Assembly (NCBI RefSeq): GCF_000372645.1
Contig: NZ_APMP01000004.1
Span: 1 to 64,000, forward strand
Direction: 5' to 3'
Source: Caulobacter vibrioides OR37
GTDB lineage: Bacteria > Pseudomonadota > Alphaproteobacteria > Caulobacterales > Caulobacteraceae
Length of the DNA stretch: 64,000 nucleotides
Below, piece by piece: positions 1-8,502 of this stretch. Below the pieces are notes generated by a model, which made no database searches, was not told where the DNA came from, and was given only the letters and a program-made list of their open reading frames with translations. The position numbers and the translations under genes are program-made. Each line of letters begins with the position of its first letter. The stretch's first letter is position 1.

Positions 1-323
1 GTACAGTCTTCCCTGGAGCCGTTGCTGCGCGACCAGATCATCGTCTCGACCTTGTCCATCTCGATCAGGATGGCGTCGATCGGGCGGCCGAACGAGGGAT
101 CGTCCAGGCGGACCGAGCGATAGACCTTGCCTTCCTTGCTGGTCTTGAGCCAGGCCGCGCCCAGATTGGCCTTGCCGCAGGTGATGCGGTAGTCCGGGTG
201 ATTGTCGCTGGCCTTGTCGGCGACCGGGCGGATTTGGACCTTCTTGAGCTTGAGGGCCAGGGTGTCGATGTCGCCCGTGAACGAGCCGTCAGCATTGGCG
301 GTGAAGATGCCGATGGTGGACAT
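1..323 (-). CDS. DUF736 family protein (3' end beyond window)
   Basis: The frame reads MSTIGIFTANADGSFTG and continues through RITCGKANLGAAWLK and EMDKVETMIWSRSNG, the typical pattern of the roughly 105-residue DUF736 family. These proteins are common in alphaproteobacterial conjugative plasmids and ICEs and have no established function. The start at 323 has GGAGAG six bases upstream. About 107 codons are visible; the reading frame passes the point where the related copy at 630 has its stop, and runs off the left edge. A decayed copy lies head-to-head with it 306 bp away. Family assignment is from pattern recognition only. Confidence 0.85.
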   Translation of the reverse strand, partial: MSTIGIFTANADGSFTGDIDTLALKLKKVQIRPVADKASDNHPDYRITCGKANLGAAWLKTSKEGKVYRSVRLDDPSFGRPIDAILIEMDKVETMIWSRSNGSREDC

Positions 324-629
324 GGTGGTCTCTCCGATCTTGTCCGGGCCGCGCCGATCGCGGCCTCGATGGCGATCGCTGGACCGGGGTCGAAGTCCGC
401 CCCGCAGGGCGCGCCCTGCCCGTTCATGGCAGGTTTGTGGGCGCGCTCCCGGAGCCTCGGCGGAGGACCAAAGGCGTCGAAGTTTCTTGCCTCGCGAGGA
501 ATGGGGCGCGCGGCCCCAGGGGAAGAAAAGCCAGAGCCAAGGTTGCGGGGACGGACCGATCCCCGGTCAGATCAGGCCAGAAGAGAACGCGCTCGACGCG
601 CCCGGCGAAGATCTTTTGGAGAGACCTTC
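324..629. other. Noncoding gap between the two divergent DUF736 copies
   Basis: No convincing gene is seen in these 306 bases. Both ends carry a similar ribosome-binding stretch (gatcggagagacc on one side, gatcttttggagagacc on the other), as expected if an inverted duplication included the 5' flanks. The middle holds short GC-rich palindromes. Confidence 0.6.
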
Positions 630-946
630 ATGTCCGCCGACGGCGTGTTCACCGTCCGATCTGAAGGCTTGGTGACGGGCGGCTTCGACACCCTAGGCCT
701 CAACAAGAAGGTCCCGATCCGCCCGGTCGTCGACTAGGCGAGCGACAGCCCCCCGGACTTCCACACACGTGCGGCGGGGCCGACCCGGGCGCGGCCTGGC
801 TCAAGCCCAGCGAGGAAGGCCCGGTCTACCGCTCGGTCGATCCGGACAATCCTTCGTTCGGCCGCGTGGTCGACGTGACCCTAGTCGAGATGGACAAGGT
901 CGAGACGATGATCTGGTCGCCGAGCAATGGCTCCAGGGAAGACTAA
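630..946 (+). pseudogene. Degenerate DUF736 copy
   Basis: Translation from ATG 630 gives MSADGVFTVRSEG, then DTLGLNKKVPIRPVVD, then a TAG at 735-737 exactly where the intact copy at 1-323 continues with KASD. Beyond about 770 the similarity resumes in another frame (GAAWLKPSEEGPVYRSV, later EMDKVETMIWSPSNGSRED) and ends at TAA 944-946. The copy therefore has one in-frame stop and at least one frameshift and should not make a full protein. It lies inverted relative to the intact gene, and the last 50 bases are nearly identical. Its residues diverge more in the N-terminal half. Confidence 0.85.
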
Positions 947-959
947 GGCGGCCGGCCCT

Positions 960-980
960 GCCCCGCGGATTCGGCGGGGC
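960..980 (+). terminator. GC-rich hairpin after the DUF736 pseudogene
   Basis: GCCCCGC and GCGGGGC pair around a 7-base loop, 14 bases past the pseudogene stop. There is no T run, so this is at most a weak or factor-assisted terminator. Confidence 0.4.
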
Positions 981-1071
981 GGGCGCGGCGGGCCATTAAC
1001 TTGACGACGAGGTTACCGGACGGCCTGGCAGGCGCCTGGAGCGAACGGGCGACGCAGGTTAGACGGCCAGC

Positions 1072-1491
1072 ATGACCATGCTCGCCATCTTGTCCGCCGG
1101 GATCATCGCCTGCACCGCGCCCAATGTGCATGACGGCGACACCCTGCGCTGTGGCAAGACCTCCATCCGACTGTTCGGTGTCGACGCCCCGGAGGTCCGG
1201 CGCGGCAAGACGCCGGCGGAACCGCTGGCCTACGACGCGCGGGACCTCCTCGTCAGCCTCACGCGCGAACGCGTGGGGTGTCGCGTGGTCGACCAGGACC
1301 GCTATGGCCGACAGGTGGCGCGCTGCTGGTCGAGCGCCTCGCCCGATCTCAACGCCGCCATGATCCGGTCGGGCCTGGCCACAGAGTGGCGCGCCTACAG
1401 CAAGGGCGCCTATACGGAGGCCCAGGCCGAAGCCAAGGCGGCCGGGCGCGGCGCCTGGGCGCCGGGCGCCGCGCCACGCAAGGCGCGCTAG
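1072..1491 (+). CDS. Thermonuclease family (SNase-like) protein
   Basis: The 139-aa protein has the staphylococcal-nuclease fold pattern: VHDGDTLR near residue 22, IRLFGVDAPE with the catalytic-type Arg and Asp near 38-46, and DRYGRQVARC carrying the second active-site Arg near 80. The family cleaves DNA and RNA with calcium. The hydrophobic start (MTMLAILSAGIIACTA) could be a short signal peptide, so secretion is likely. ATG 1072 is chosen because the signal-like segment would be lost from later starts; no clear ribosome-binding site is visible. It converges on the next gene with a 4-bp overlap of stop codons. Such nucleases are frequent in alphaproteobacterial conjugative islands. Confidence 0.85.
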   Translation: MTMLAILSAGIIACTAPNVHDGDTLRCGKTSIRLFGVDAPEVRRGKTPAEPLAYDARDLLVSLTRERVGCRVVDQDRYGRQVARCWSSASPDLNAAMIRSGLATEWRAYSKGAYTEAQAEAKAAGRGAWAPGAAPRKAR

Positions 1492-1784
1492 ACCTTGGCG
1501 TCCGCGATGCTCTTGAGGTCTTCGAACGACTCCGCGATCTCGCCGAGGGCCAGGGCCTCGGCCCGCGTCCAGACCCGCGTCTCGCGCTCCTTGCTGACCT
1601 TGATCTGGATGCCGCGATAACGGATCCCGCGTGCTGGCGAGGTGCAGCAGGTCGGCAGCGCCATCCCAACCCAGTCGTCTCGCTGGAAGGAGATCAGTCC
1701 GGGCCGATCCCCATCGTCGCCCGTCTTGTCGAACTCGGCCTGCATGGCCGCCAGGAGCGCGTCGATCTCGGCTTGGGTGATCAT
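1488..1784 (-). CDS. Hypothetical protein
   Basis: The frame gives a 98-aa protein from ATG 1784 (MITQAEIDALLAAM...). An ATG at 1847 would give 119 aa; neither has a good ribosome-binding site. I recognise no family. It is acidic in the first half (EFDKTGDDGDRPG) and helical at the end (EALALGEIAESFEDLK). The first ten residues resemble the N-terminal EIDALL peptide of the flagellar switch protein FliM, but nothing else does. The stop overlaps the nuclease stop tail to tail. The open frame and GC-rich third positions support coding, but the evidence is modest. Confidence 0.5.
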   Translation of the reverse strand: MITQAEIDALLAAMQAEFDKTGDDGDRPGLISFQRDDWVGMALPTCCTSPARGIRYRGIQIKVSKERETRVWTRAEALALGEIAESFEDLKSIADAKV

Positions 1785-1993
1785 CGGGCCGGGATAGGAC
1801 GATTCCAACCAGGGGGCGCCGAGCGATCCGGCCCGCGCCAACGACATCCACAGCTTTGTCTTTTCAGTCTCCTGGCCAGCGTGGCTGCGGCGTCATCGTC
1901 GCTGACAGGATGCTCCCCGCGAACCGGGCCGTCGCAGAGATGGACCCTCGCCCCCCTCCTCCGCCCCTGATCCATTGTCCCGTTGGAACCAGA

Positions 1994-2019
1994 GCGGCCG
2001 ATCCCGAAGGATCGGCCGC
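1994..2019. repeat. Hairpin GCGGCCGATCC-CGAA-GGATCGGCCGC
   Basis: A perfect 11-bp stem closes on a CGAA loop. The same core, with a 10-bp stem, recurs at 14677-14700 downstream of the DUF3768 gene. Here it lies 3' of the parB-like gene. Confidence 0.8.
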
Positions 2020-2036
2020 CCCCGTCCATACAGGAT

Positions 2037-2062
2037 GATGGGCGGCCTTTCGGCCGCCCATC
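2037..2062 (-). terminator. Hairpin directly after the parB-like stop codon
   Basis: GATGGGCGGCC and GGCCGCCCATC pair perfectly around a 4-base loop, only 2 bases beyond the minus-strand stop at 2065. No T tract follows, so termination is inferred from position and strength. Confidence 0.55.
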
Positions 2063-2064
2063 CC

Positions 2065-4311
2065 CTACTCCGCCGCCGTCAGCAGGGCCTCCACCCTGGC
2101 CTCGTCGTCGTCGGGCAGGACCACCGCGTCCGACAACACCGCGTCAAGATCGCAGAGCGGCGGCTCGCCCTCGCCATGCGGCTCAGACCCGGTCGAAGGC
2201 GCGGCGGTGTCCTCCTCGCCGGTCATGGTCGCCTCGGCTTGCGAAGGCGGCTCGACCTCTCCGCCGGGTTCGGCGCCGACCTCGGCAGGCTGTGCGCTGG
2301 TCGTGCGCAGCAGGACCGGCAGCCAGCCTGCTTCGACCAGCAGCGGTTCGGCCGTCTCGACCATGGCGGGCTTCTTCATGCCGGAGAGGCGCTCGGCCGC
2401 CTCGCCCGACACGCCGTCCGCGACGGCGGCGGTGATCTGGGCCTTGGTCACCCGGTCGAGATAGCGGACGGCGGTCGGCTTCCAGTACGCGCGCATGTCG
2501 AGATCGAGCGCCGTGGCCAGGGTTTCGACATGGCCCAGGACGGTCCGGTCCTTGCGCTCCCACGACCGCACGCCATCCACCGTCAGGCTCACGCAGTGGG
2601 CCAGAAGGCCCGCGCGACTGTCGCCGTCGAGGCCGACGATGAACGTCCAGATGTCCTCGGGCGCGCGCGGGACCTGCCGCGCCCAAAGCTGGTGGCGCTC
2701 GGCGATGGCCAGTCCCGCCGGGCTGTCCTCGATCCCCTCGCCGAAGTCGTTGAGGTTGCGCGAGCCCCACCGAATGTCGAGGCAGGTCGCCGGGGCGCCC
2801 AGGGCGAACACCCGGCTGACCAGCGCGTGGACCATCGCCAGCTGCGCCAGATCGGGGCTCTGGGCCAAGGCGTCGCGCAGGGCGGCGGTGCGATGGGCGG
2901 TCAGTTCGGCGATCACCCGTTCGGGCAGGGGCGCGGCCGGGTCCCCGGCGGGCTCCTCGGCCTCGGCCTCGACCTCGCCGTCGCCTTCCTGGTCCTGGTC
3001 CTGGTCGTCGTCCAGGAAGCGATCCTGCTCGGGGGTAAGATGGGCGGCCTCTTCGTCCGCGTCCTCCTCGGCCGTCTCTTCCTCAGGCGCGGGCTCGTCT
3101 TCGGGGCGCACGAAGCCTCGGTCGATCCGCGCCTCGCCGGACGGCGTCAGCACCACCATCACCCCGGCCCGCGCCTTCTCTTCGGGCGTATGGCCGTAGA
3201 CGTCGGTGAAGCTTTCCAGGGCGTCGGCGATCGCCTCGAAGCGGGCGACGACTTCCGGCGGCAGGGGTTCGACATCGGCCCATTCGTCGGTCAGCGCCGC
3301 TTCTTCGGCCTGCAGTGCGGCCATGGTCGCGCTGTCCTTGCCGACGATGGTCAGCAGGTGCTCCCAGATGCGCCCGAACCCGTGGCCGTGCGGGACTTCC
3401 AGATGAGCGCTGGCCCACTTCCAGCCCTCGCGGTCGCGGATGTCCTGCGCCAGGGCCGCGAGCTTTTCAGCGACCAGCCGATCGAGGAGAACGACGTCCT
3501 CGATCCATCCGGCGTTGTTCTCGGTGAAGAGGTCGCGCAGCACCGGCCCGCCCGCCGCGACATAGGCGTCCAGCCCCAGGAACACCACGCGCCGGTCGTC
3601 GGCCGAAACCTTCATTTCGGTCATGCTGCGACGGATCGCGTAGGGCTGAAGGCCGTGCGGCGACATTTGCTTGTAGACCTGAAGCTGACGCTCGGTGTCC
3701 GGGTTCACCGCGAAGGCCGTCACCTGCTCCAGCGTCAGGACTTCCTCGCGGTAGAGGTCCAGCAGTTCGGGCGCGACCGCGCCCAGGCGAAGGCGCTGAC
3801 GCACGATGTCGGGCTTGATGCCGTAGCGCGCGGCGATCTCCTCGGCGCTGTAACCCTTGCGGTCGGCCTGATCCTTGAATGCTTCGTACTGGTCGGCCGG
3901 GTGCAGCATCTCGCGGCTGAAGTTCTCATCCAGCGACACCTCGGCCGGGTCGTTGGTCGTATCGACCACGCACCGCACCGGCGCGCCCTTGGCCACGGCC
4001 TTGCGCTGGGCCAGCAGGCGCAGGGCCTGACGGCGGCTCTCCCCGGCGCTGACGAGATAGTAGCCGGTTTCGCGGCCGTCCTTGATCTCGGGCTCGACCA
4101 CCAGGGGCTGGAGAACGCCCTTGTAGGAGATCGAGGCGGCGCGGGACTCGATGGCGGTCGGGGTGTGACTGACCTTGCGGACGTTCTTGGGCGAGGCCTT
4201 CAGGCGATTGAGCGGGATATCCCGCACCTCGCCGAACTGGACGACGAGACCGCCGATCTTGGGCGCCGGGGTCGGCTCTTGCGGGGCCGCTGGGCTGTGA
4301 GGGGTAGTCAT
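2065..4311 (-). CDS. parB: Large ParB/RepB/Spo0J-type protein of an ICE or plasmid
   Basis: The 748-aa protein starts at ATG 4311 with a strong AAGGAGG seven bases upstream; the frame stays open further upstream, but that stretch is the shared leader. Residues 25-125 form the ParB N-terminal domain: FGEVRDIPLNRLKASPKNVRK, then LQPLVVEP, then the nucleotide-pocket motif AGESRRQALRLLA. A helix-turn-helix follows near 150-175 (YSAEEIAARYGIKPDIVRQRL). The region near 390-430 is very acidic (EEETAEEDADEEAA), and the rest is a helical C-terminal domain of unknown role. Chromosomal ParB is about 300 aa; this long form is typical of alphaproteobacterial ICEs and plasmids, where its job is not well defined. 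No parA is adjacent, so a classical partition role is doubtful. Confidence 0.85.
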   Translation of the reverse strand: MTTPHSPAAPQEPTPAPKIGGLVVQFGEVRDIPLNRLKASPKNVRKVSHTPTAIESRAASISYKGVLQPLVVEPEIKDGRETGYYLVSAGESRRQALRLLAQRKAVAKGAPVRCVVDTTNDPAEVSLDENFSREMLHPADQYEAFKDQADRKGYSAEEIAARYGIKPDIVRQRLRLGAVAPELLDLYREEVLTLEQVTAFAVNPDTERQLQVYKQMSPHGLQPYAIRRSMTEMKVSADDRRVVFLGLDAYVAAGGPVLRDLFTENNAGWIEDVVLLDRLVAEKLAALAQDIRDREGWKWASAHLEVPHGHGFGRIWEHLLTIVGKDSATMAALQAEEAALTDEWADVEPLPPEVVARFEAIADALESFTDVYGHTPEEKARAGVMVVLTPSGEARIDRGFVRPEDEPAPEEETAEEDADEEAAHLTPEQDRFLDDDQDQDQEGDGEVEAEAEEPAGDPAAPLPERVIAELTAHRTAALRDALAQSPDLAQLAMVHALVSRVFALGAPATCLDIRWGSRNLNDFGEGIEDSPAGLAIAERHQLWARQVPRAPEDIWTFIVGLDGDSRAGLLAHCVSLTVDGVRSWERKDRTVLGHVETLATALDLDMRAYWKPTAVRYLDRVTKAQITAAVADGVSGEAAERLSGMKKPAMVETAEPLLVEAGWLPVLLRTTSAQPAEVGAEPGGEVEPPSQAEATMTGEEDTAAPSTGSEPHGEGEPPLCDLDAVLSDAVVLPDDDEARVEALLTAAE

Positions 4312-4535
4312 GATCTGCCTCCTTGGGACAGGGGTGCAGGCGCAAAGCGCGCCTGAAACCCTGCCCACCGGCGAGGTCGGGGGTGAAGCGGAGGGGCGCC
4401 TTCGCGGGGACCCGGCTGCAGGTCGTCGCTGCCAGCGAGGCGATCCTTGCCATCGCGACCGAAGCTGGGCGGAAGGCGATCCGAAGCGCGCTGGGGGCGG
4501 AGCCCTAAGCCCACGGGCGCGGAGCGCCCGAAAAA
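4312..4535 (-). promoter_or_regulatory. Structured 5' leader shared with the DUF3768 gene
   Basis: Read on the minus strand, this segment contains a hairpin (GGGCGC/GCGCCC), then GGGCTTAGGGCTCCGCCC, CTTCCGCCCAGCTTCGG, CTGCAGCCGGGTCCCCGCG, CGCCCCTC, a second hairpin (CAGGCGC at 4337-4343 with GCGCCTG at 4349-4355), and the ribosome-binding site. The same blocks in the same order precede the DUF3768 gene at 15096-15302, although the two proteins are unrelated. That argues for a conserved cis-acting RNA or regulatory cassette. The 4536-4737 remainder shows no gene and holds the presumed promoters of both divergent genes. Confidence 0.65.
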
Positions 4536-4737
4536 ACCCTTCCGGTGGGTCCGGCCGGGCTCGGTCAAGGCGACGGTGCGGCTCGCGCAGGTGCACGATC
4601 ATCCGTCGTCGCCCTAACACGCGCCTGTTCGACCGCGCTCTATCGCCAGCGTCAGTCTACCTTCATCGCTTACGCTGCCCTCGACCGACGAGCGACAGGC
4701 CTGCTATTGCCACGCTCAGATTGTGGAGAAGCGTCCG

Positions 4738-7700
4738 ATGAAATGGATCACCGCGCGGCATCTGGAAACCTGGGCCGGGACCACGCAGGGACCGTCCAGC
4801 CTACCTGGCCTCGTCGGGGCGCTGATCCGCGCTACGGTGTCCGATATCAGCCACTACCGGTTCCCCGAAGGCGACAAGGGCCGGGTCCGTGGTTTCGACG
4901 GCGTGGTCGAGACAGCGGTGACCAGCCCGTTCGTGCCCGACGGGCGTTCGATCTGGGAATTCGGCGCCGAGAAGGCGATCTCAACCAAGGCCCGCAAGGA
5001 TTTCGAGACACGCTCCAAGGAGATCGACGAGGACAAGCGCAAGACGATGACCTTCGTCTTCGTTACTCCGCAGACCTGGGACACCCCGACCGTAAAGCTG
5101 CACGATTTCGTCGACGCGCTGAAGGCCGAGTACGTGTGGAAGGACGTGCGGCTCATCGACGGCGTCCAGCTGGAAACCTGGCTCGAAGAGCGCCCGGCCG
5201 TGGCGTCGAAATGGGCGCGCCAGGTCATCGGCAACTACCCCAAGGACGGGGCGCTGAGCACGGACGAATACTGGGAGTTCTATTCACGCCGGTTCGATCC
5301 CCCGCTGACCGAGGACGTGATCCTCGCCGGGCGTGAGCGCGCGGCCGAAACCCTGATCCAGGCGCTTCTGGGTGATCCTAGCCGCTACCCCCTGATCGCC
5401 GATTCCCCGAGCGAAGTGATCGCCTTCGCTGTCGCAGCCATCCGTCGCGCCCCCGACGACAAGCGCCAGCACCTGGAAGCGCGCACCTTGGTGCCGCGCA
5501 CCGATGACGCCGCCCGCCAGCTCCTCGCCTACAAGGATCTCGTCTTCCTCCCGACGGAGGCGGCCATGCCCATGAGCGGCGCCCTGGCCAGCGCCGGTCC
5601 GACGGTGATCGCGCTGGGCCAGGACCAGCCCGGTCGTCGTGAAGCGGTCCTGCCCAGACCCACGGTCCAGGAGATGGCCACGGCCCTTAAGACAATGGGT
5701 TTCGAAGGCCAGCAAGGTCGAGACCTGGCACGCACGATCAGCCGCAGCGTGACGATCCTGGCGCGGCGCAAACCGGCGGAGAACATCGAGCCCCCGCGCT
5801 GGGCCCAGAAGGGGCGCGAGTTGTTGCCGGCCATGCTGGCCGGCAGCTGGAACACCGACCAGGAGTCGGACCGGGATCGGCTCGGCGACCTCAATGAGCC
5901 GGGAAGCTACATCGACCTGATGCGGACGCTGCAGCCGCTTCTGGCCGAACAGGACCCGTTCATTGAGCGCGAGCATCCAATCTGGCTGACGCGCGCGCCC
6001 GTCGATGCGTTCGTCCAGCTTGGAAAGTGGCTCACCCAGGACGATCTCGAACGGTTCGAGAAGGTCGCCACCGCGGTCTTCTCAGAGGTGGCCGCGCCGT
6101 CCGACGATGCCTTTGCGCCGGTCGAGGACAGCTACAGCCACAGTCGGTTTCTCCGTAAGGGGATGGCCCAGACTCTCCTGCAAATCGCCCTGCTCCACGA
6201 GGAAGCCCACCTCGACGTCCCGCACAAGACACCGCAGGCCTATGTCGACGATCTGATCTCCAACCTCCCCGGCCTGAAGGCTGACGCCAGCCTGATGGCC
6301 AGCTTGCGCGACGAGCTGATCGTCCTGGCGGAGGCCGCACCCGACCCTTTCCTGGAAGCCCTCGAGCATTTGCTCGAGGGGGAACAGCCTAAGGCCCTGG
6401 CCCTGTTTGCCGAAAGCGGAGACACCTTCGGCCGATCGGGCGCTTACACGAATGTCCTCTGGGCGCTGGAAGCCCTGGCCTGGTCGCCCGACCTGTTCGG
6501 GCGGGTGGCCTTGGCCCTGACGCGCCTGGCCGAGATCGATCCGGGCGGCCGCTACGCCAACAGGCCCAAGAGCACGTTGCGATCGATCTTCCTGCTCTGG
6601 AACCCCGGGACTAACGCATCCTGGGAAGACCGCCGCGATGTGCTCGAGGATTTGTTGGCGACCTCTCCGAACGTTGGATGGCAACTGCTCCTGGATATCC
6701 TGCCCGGCCGTCAGGACACCTCCCTCGCCACGGTCCGGCCCAGGCTGCGCGACGGGGGCGGTGATCGCGAGACCATGACGCACGGCCTGCTGGCGCAATG
6801 CACCCGGTATGTCACGGCCACGCTGATCGACCAGGCCGGCGCGAGCGCCGAACGCTGGGTCGCCCTGATCCGGCGACTGGTCGATTTGCCGCCGGACCAT
6901 CGCGCGCTCGCCTTCGAGCGGCTGGATATGGTCCGCGCGGCGATGTCGACCGAGGACCGGACCGAGGTCTGGCACGCCCTGCGCAAGGAGCTGAAGCGCC
7001 ACGAAGCGTTCGCATCCACCGCGTGGGCGATCCAGGCTGACGAATTGCGGGCCTACCAGGCCGTGACCAGCCGGTTCGGAACGGAAGACCTGGTGGTGAC
7101 CACCCGCACGCTGTTCACCGACATGCCGATGGCGATGCGCGACTACGAGCAGGCGATGGCCGATCTCAAGGCGCAGCGGCAAAAGGCCTTGGCGGCCTTG
7201 TACGAGGCCCTAGGCCCAGCGGGTGTGCTCAGTGTCGTTCGCGGCGCTCCGGAGACGGGCTATGACGTCGCCATCGCCATTACCGACATTTTGAAAGATC
7301 CGCAGGATGTCTTCGCCCTCTTCCAGACAGCGCTGAAGGATCCCGGCCTGCTCACGTTCGCGCGGATGCTGAGCGGGGTGAGCTATCATCAGTTTCGGGA
7401 CCAACCGCAAAGCCAGGCCGCCTGGAAGGAGGTCATCCTCCAGGTCCAGGGCAGTGGCGCCACGCCTGAGGCGGTCGCTGATCTTTGCCTACACTGGCCG
7501 GACACGCCGGAGACCTGGGCCTTCGTCGGCGAGCTGGGTGACGATGTCGCCATCGCCTATTGGCGCAACAAGCCCGGGATGCGTCTGGCCGCCGGCGACG
7601 TCCTGGAAGGCGCCCTTTTCTATCTGGTGGTCGGCCGGGCCAGCGCCGCTCTTCGCGCCGCCTATGATCAATGGGACGAGTTTCCGACGAGCGTGATCCT

Positions 7701-8478
7701 GCGGATGCTCGACGCTCTCGTCTCCGAGGTCAATGACGGGCGGGTCCAGGCCGACACTATGACGGCGTTCTACGTCGAAGGCGCCCTGGGGGCGCTGGAC
7801 CCACGGCCCGACGCTTCGGTGGACGTGGTGGCCGCGCGCGAGTTCGCGCTGCTGCCCTTGATCGAGCACGGCGAGCGAAGCCTGACGATCTACCGCTACA
7901 TGGCCGAGAGCCCAGAGTTCTTCTTCCAACTGATCAAGACGGTGTTCAGGGCCGAGGGAGAGGCCCCTTCCGAGAATGCGTCGGAAGCGGAAATCTCGTC
8001 GGCGACCCAGTCGTTCCGCCTGTTGATGAACTTCGACACCCTGCCCGGCGCAACGGACGAAGGAGTCGACAGCGACGTCCTTTCGGCCTGGGTCGACACC
8101 GTCCGCGCTCTGGGGCGCGAGAACGGCCGCGCGCCGATCACCGACCAATATGTCGGCCACGCCCTGGCCCACTCGACCCAGGTAGAGCCATTCTGGCCGG
8201 GACCGGTCGTCGCCGCCGAAATCGAGCGGGCGAAATCGGAGGACGTGGAGACCGGGGTTCGGATCGAGCGCTTCAACAAGCGCGGCGTCACCACACGCGG
8301 TATGGATGATGGCGGCCAGCAGGAGCGCGATCTGGCCGACCAGTATGCTGCCTGGGCGGCGGCGGCCAAGTCATGGCCTCGGACGCAAAGGCTGCTGAAA
8401 GCCATGGAGGCGACCTGGCGCCATGACGCCGAGCGAGAAGACCGAGAGGTGCGCCTGCGCAATGCGCGTGACGTCTAG
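4738..8478 (+). CDS. Large protein with nuclease-like N-terminus, candidate defence effector
   Basis: The 1246-aa protein starts at ATG 4738, with GGAGAAG just upstream; a GTG at 4723 would overlap that site. Residues 20-95 read as a restriction-endonuclease-like module: SLPGLVGALIRATV, then GFDG (D54), FVPDGRSIWEFG (E74) and STKARKDFETR (K84), like PD-(D/E)XK domains that open many STAND-type defence proteins. Residues 195-345 resemble a degenerate STAND-like ATPase region (YPLIADSPSEVIAFAVAAI) with no Walker A motif that I can find. The remaining 900 residues are helical-repeat-like, with no recognised domain. It has no signal peptide, so it is cytoplasmic. It converges on a HEPN/Toprim gene 24 bp away. 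An anti-phage role is inference from architecture and context; no exact family name can be given. Confidence 0.6.
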   Translation: MKWITARHLETWAGTTQGPSSLPGLVGALIRATVSDISHYRFPEGDKGRVRGFDGVVETAVTSPFVPDGRSIWEFGAEKAISTKARKDFETRSKEIDEDKRKTMTFVFVTPQTWDTPTVKLHDFVDALKAEYVWKDVRLIDGVQLETWLEERPAVASKWARQVIGNYPKDGALSTDEYWEFYSRRFDPPLTEDVILAGRERAAETLIQALLGDPSRYPLIADSPSEVIAFAVAAIRRAPDDKRQHLEARTLVPRTDDAARQLLAYKDLVFLPTEAAMPMSGALASAGPTVIALGQDQPGRREAVLPRPTVQEMATALKTMGFEGQQGRDLARTISRSVTILARRKPAENIEPPRWAQKGRELLPAMLAGSWNTDQESDRDRLGDLNEPGSYIDLMRTLQPLLAEQDPFIEREHPIWLTRAPVDAFVQLGKWLTQDDLERFEKVATAVFSEVAAPSDDAFAPVEDSYSHSRFLRKGMAQTLLQIALLHEEAHLDVPHKTPQAYVDDLISNLPGLKADASLMASLRDELIVLAEAAPDPFLEALEHLLEGEQPKALALFAESGDTFGRSGAYTNVLWALEALAWSPDLFGRVALALTRLAEIDPGGRYANRPKSTLRSIFLLWNPGTNASWEDRRDVLEDLLATSPNVGWQLLLDILPGRQDTSLATVRPRLRDGGGDRETMTHGLLAQCTRYVTATLIDQAGASAERWVALIRRLVDLPPDHRALAFERLDMVRAAMSTEDRTEVWHALRKELKRHEAFASTAWAIQADELRAYQAVTSRFGTEDLVVTTRTLFTDMPMAMRDYEQAMADLKAQRQKALAALYEALGPAGVLSVVRGAPETGYDVAIAITDILKDPQDVFALFQTALKDPGLLTFARMLSGVSYHQFRDQPQSQAAWKEVILQVQGSGATPEAVADLCLHWPDTPETWAFVGELGDDVAIAYWRNKPGMRLAAGDVLEGALFYLVVGRASAALRAAYDQWDEFPTSVILRMLDALVSEVNDGRVQADTMTAFYVEGALGALDPRPDASVDVVAAREFALLPLIEHGERSLTIYRYMAESPEFFFQLIKTVFRAEGEAPSENASEAEISSATQSFRLLMNFDTLPGATDEGVDSDVLSAWVDTVRALGRENGRAPITDQYVGHALAHSTQVEPFWPGPVVAAEIERAKSEDVETGVRIERFNKRGVTTRGMDDGGQQERDLADQYAAWAAAAKSWPRTQRLLKAMEATWRHDAEREDREVRLRNARDV

Positions 8479-8502
8479 TCCGCCCGGTCATTGCTCAGGC
8501 TG

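Noticed and set aside
1488..1784. FliM relationship of the 98-aa protein
   Set aside because: Only an N-terminal EIDALL-like peptide is shared; the rest does not fit FliM.
1975..4356. Long open frame antisense to the parB-like gene
   Set aside because: It is a product of GC-rich codon bias; it has no domains, and the minus-strand protein is clearly conserved. The same applies to long frames opposite the RND pump genes.
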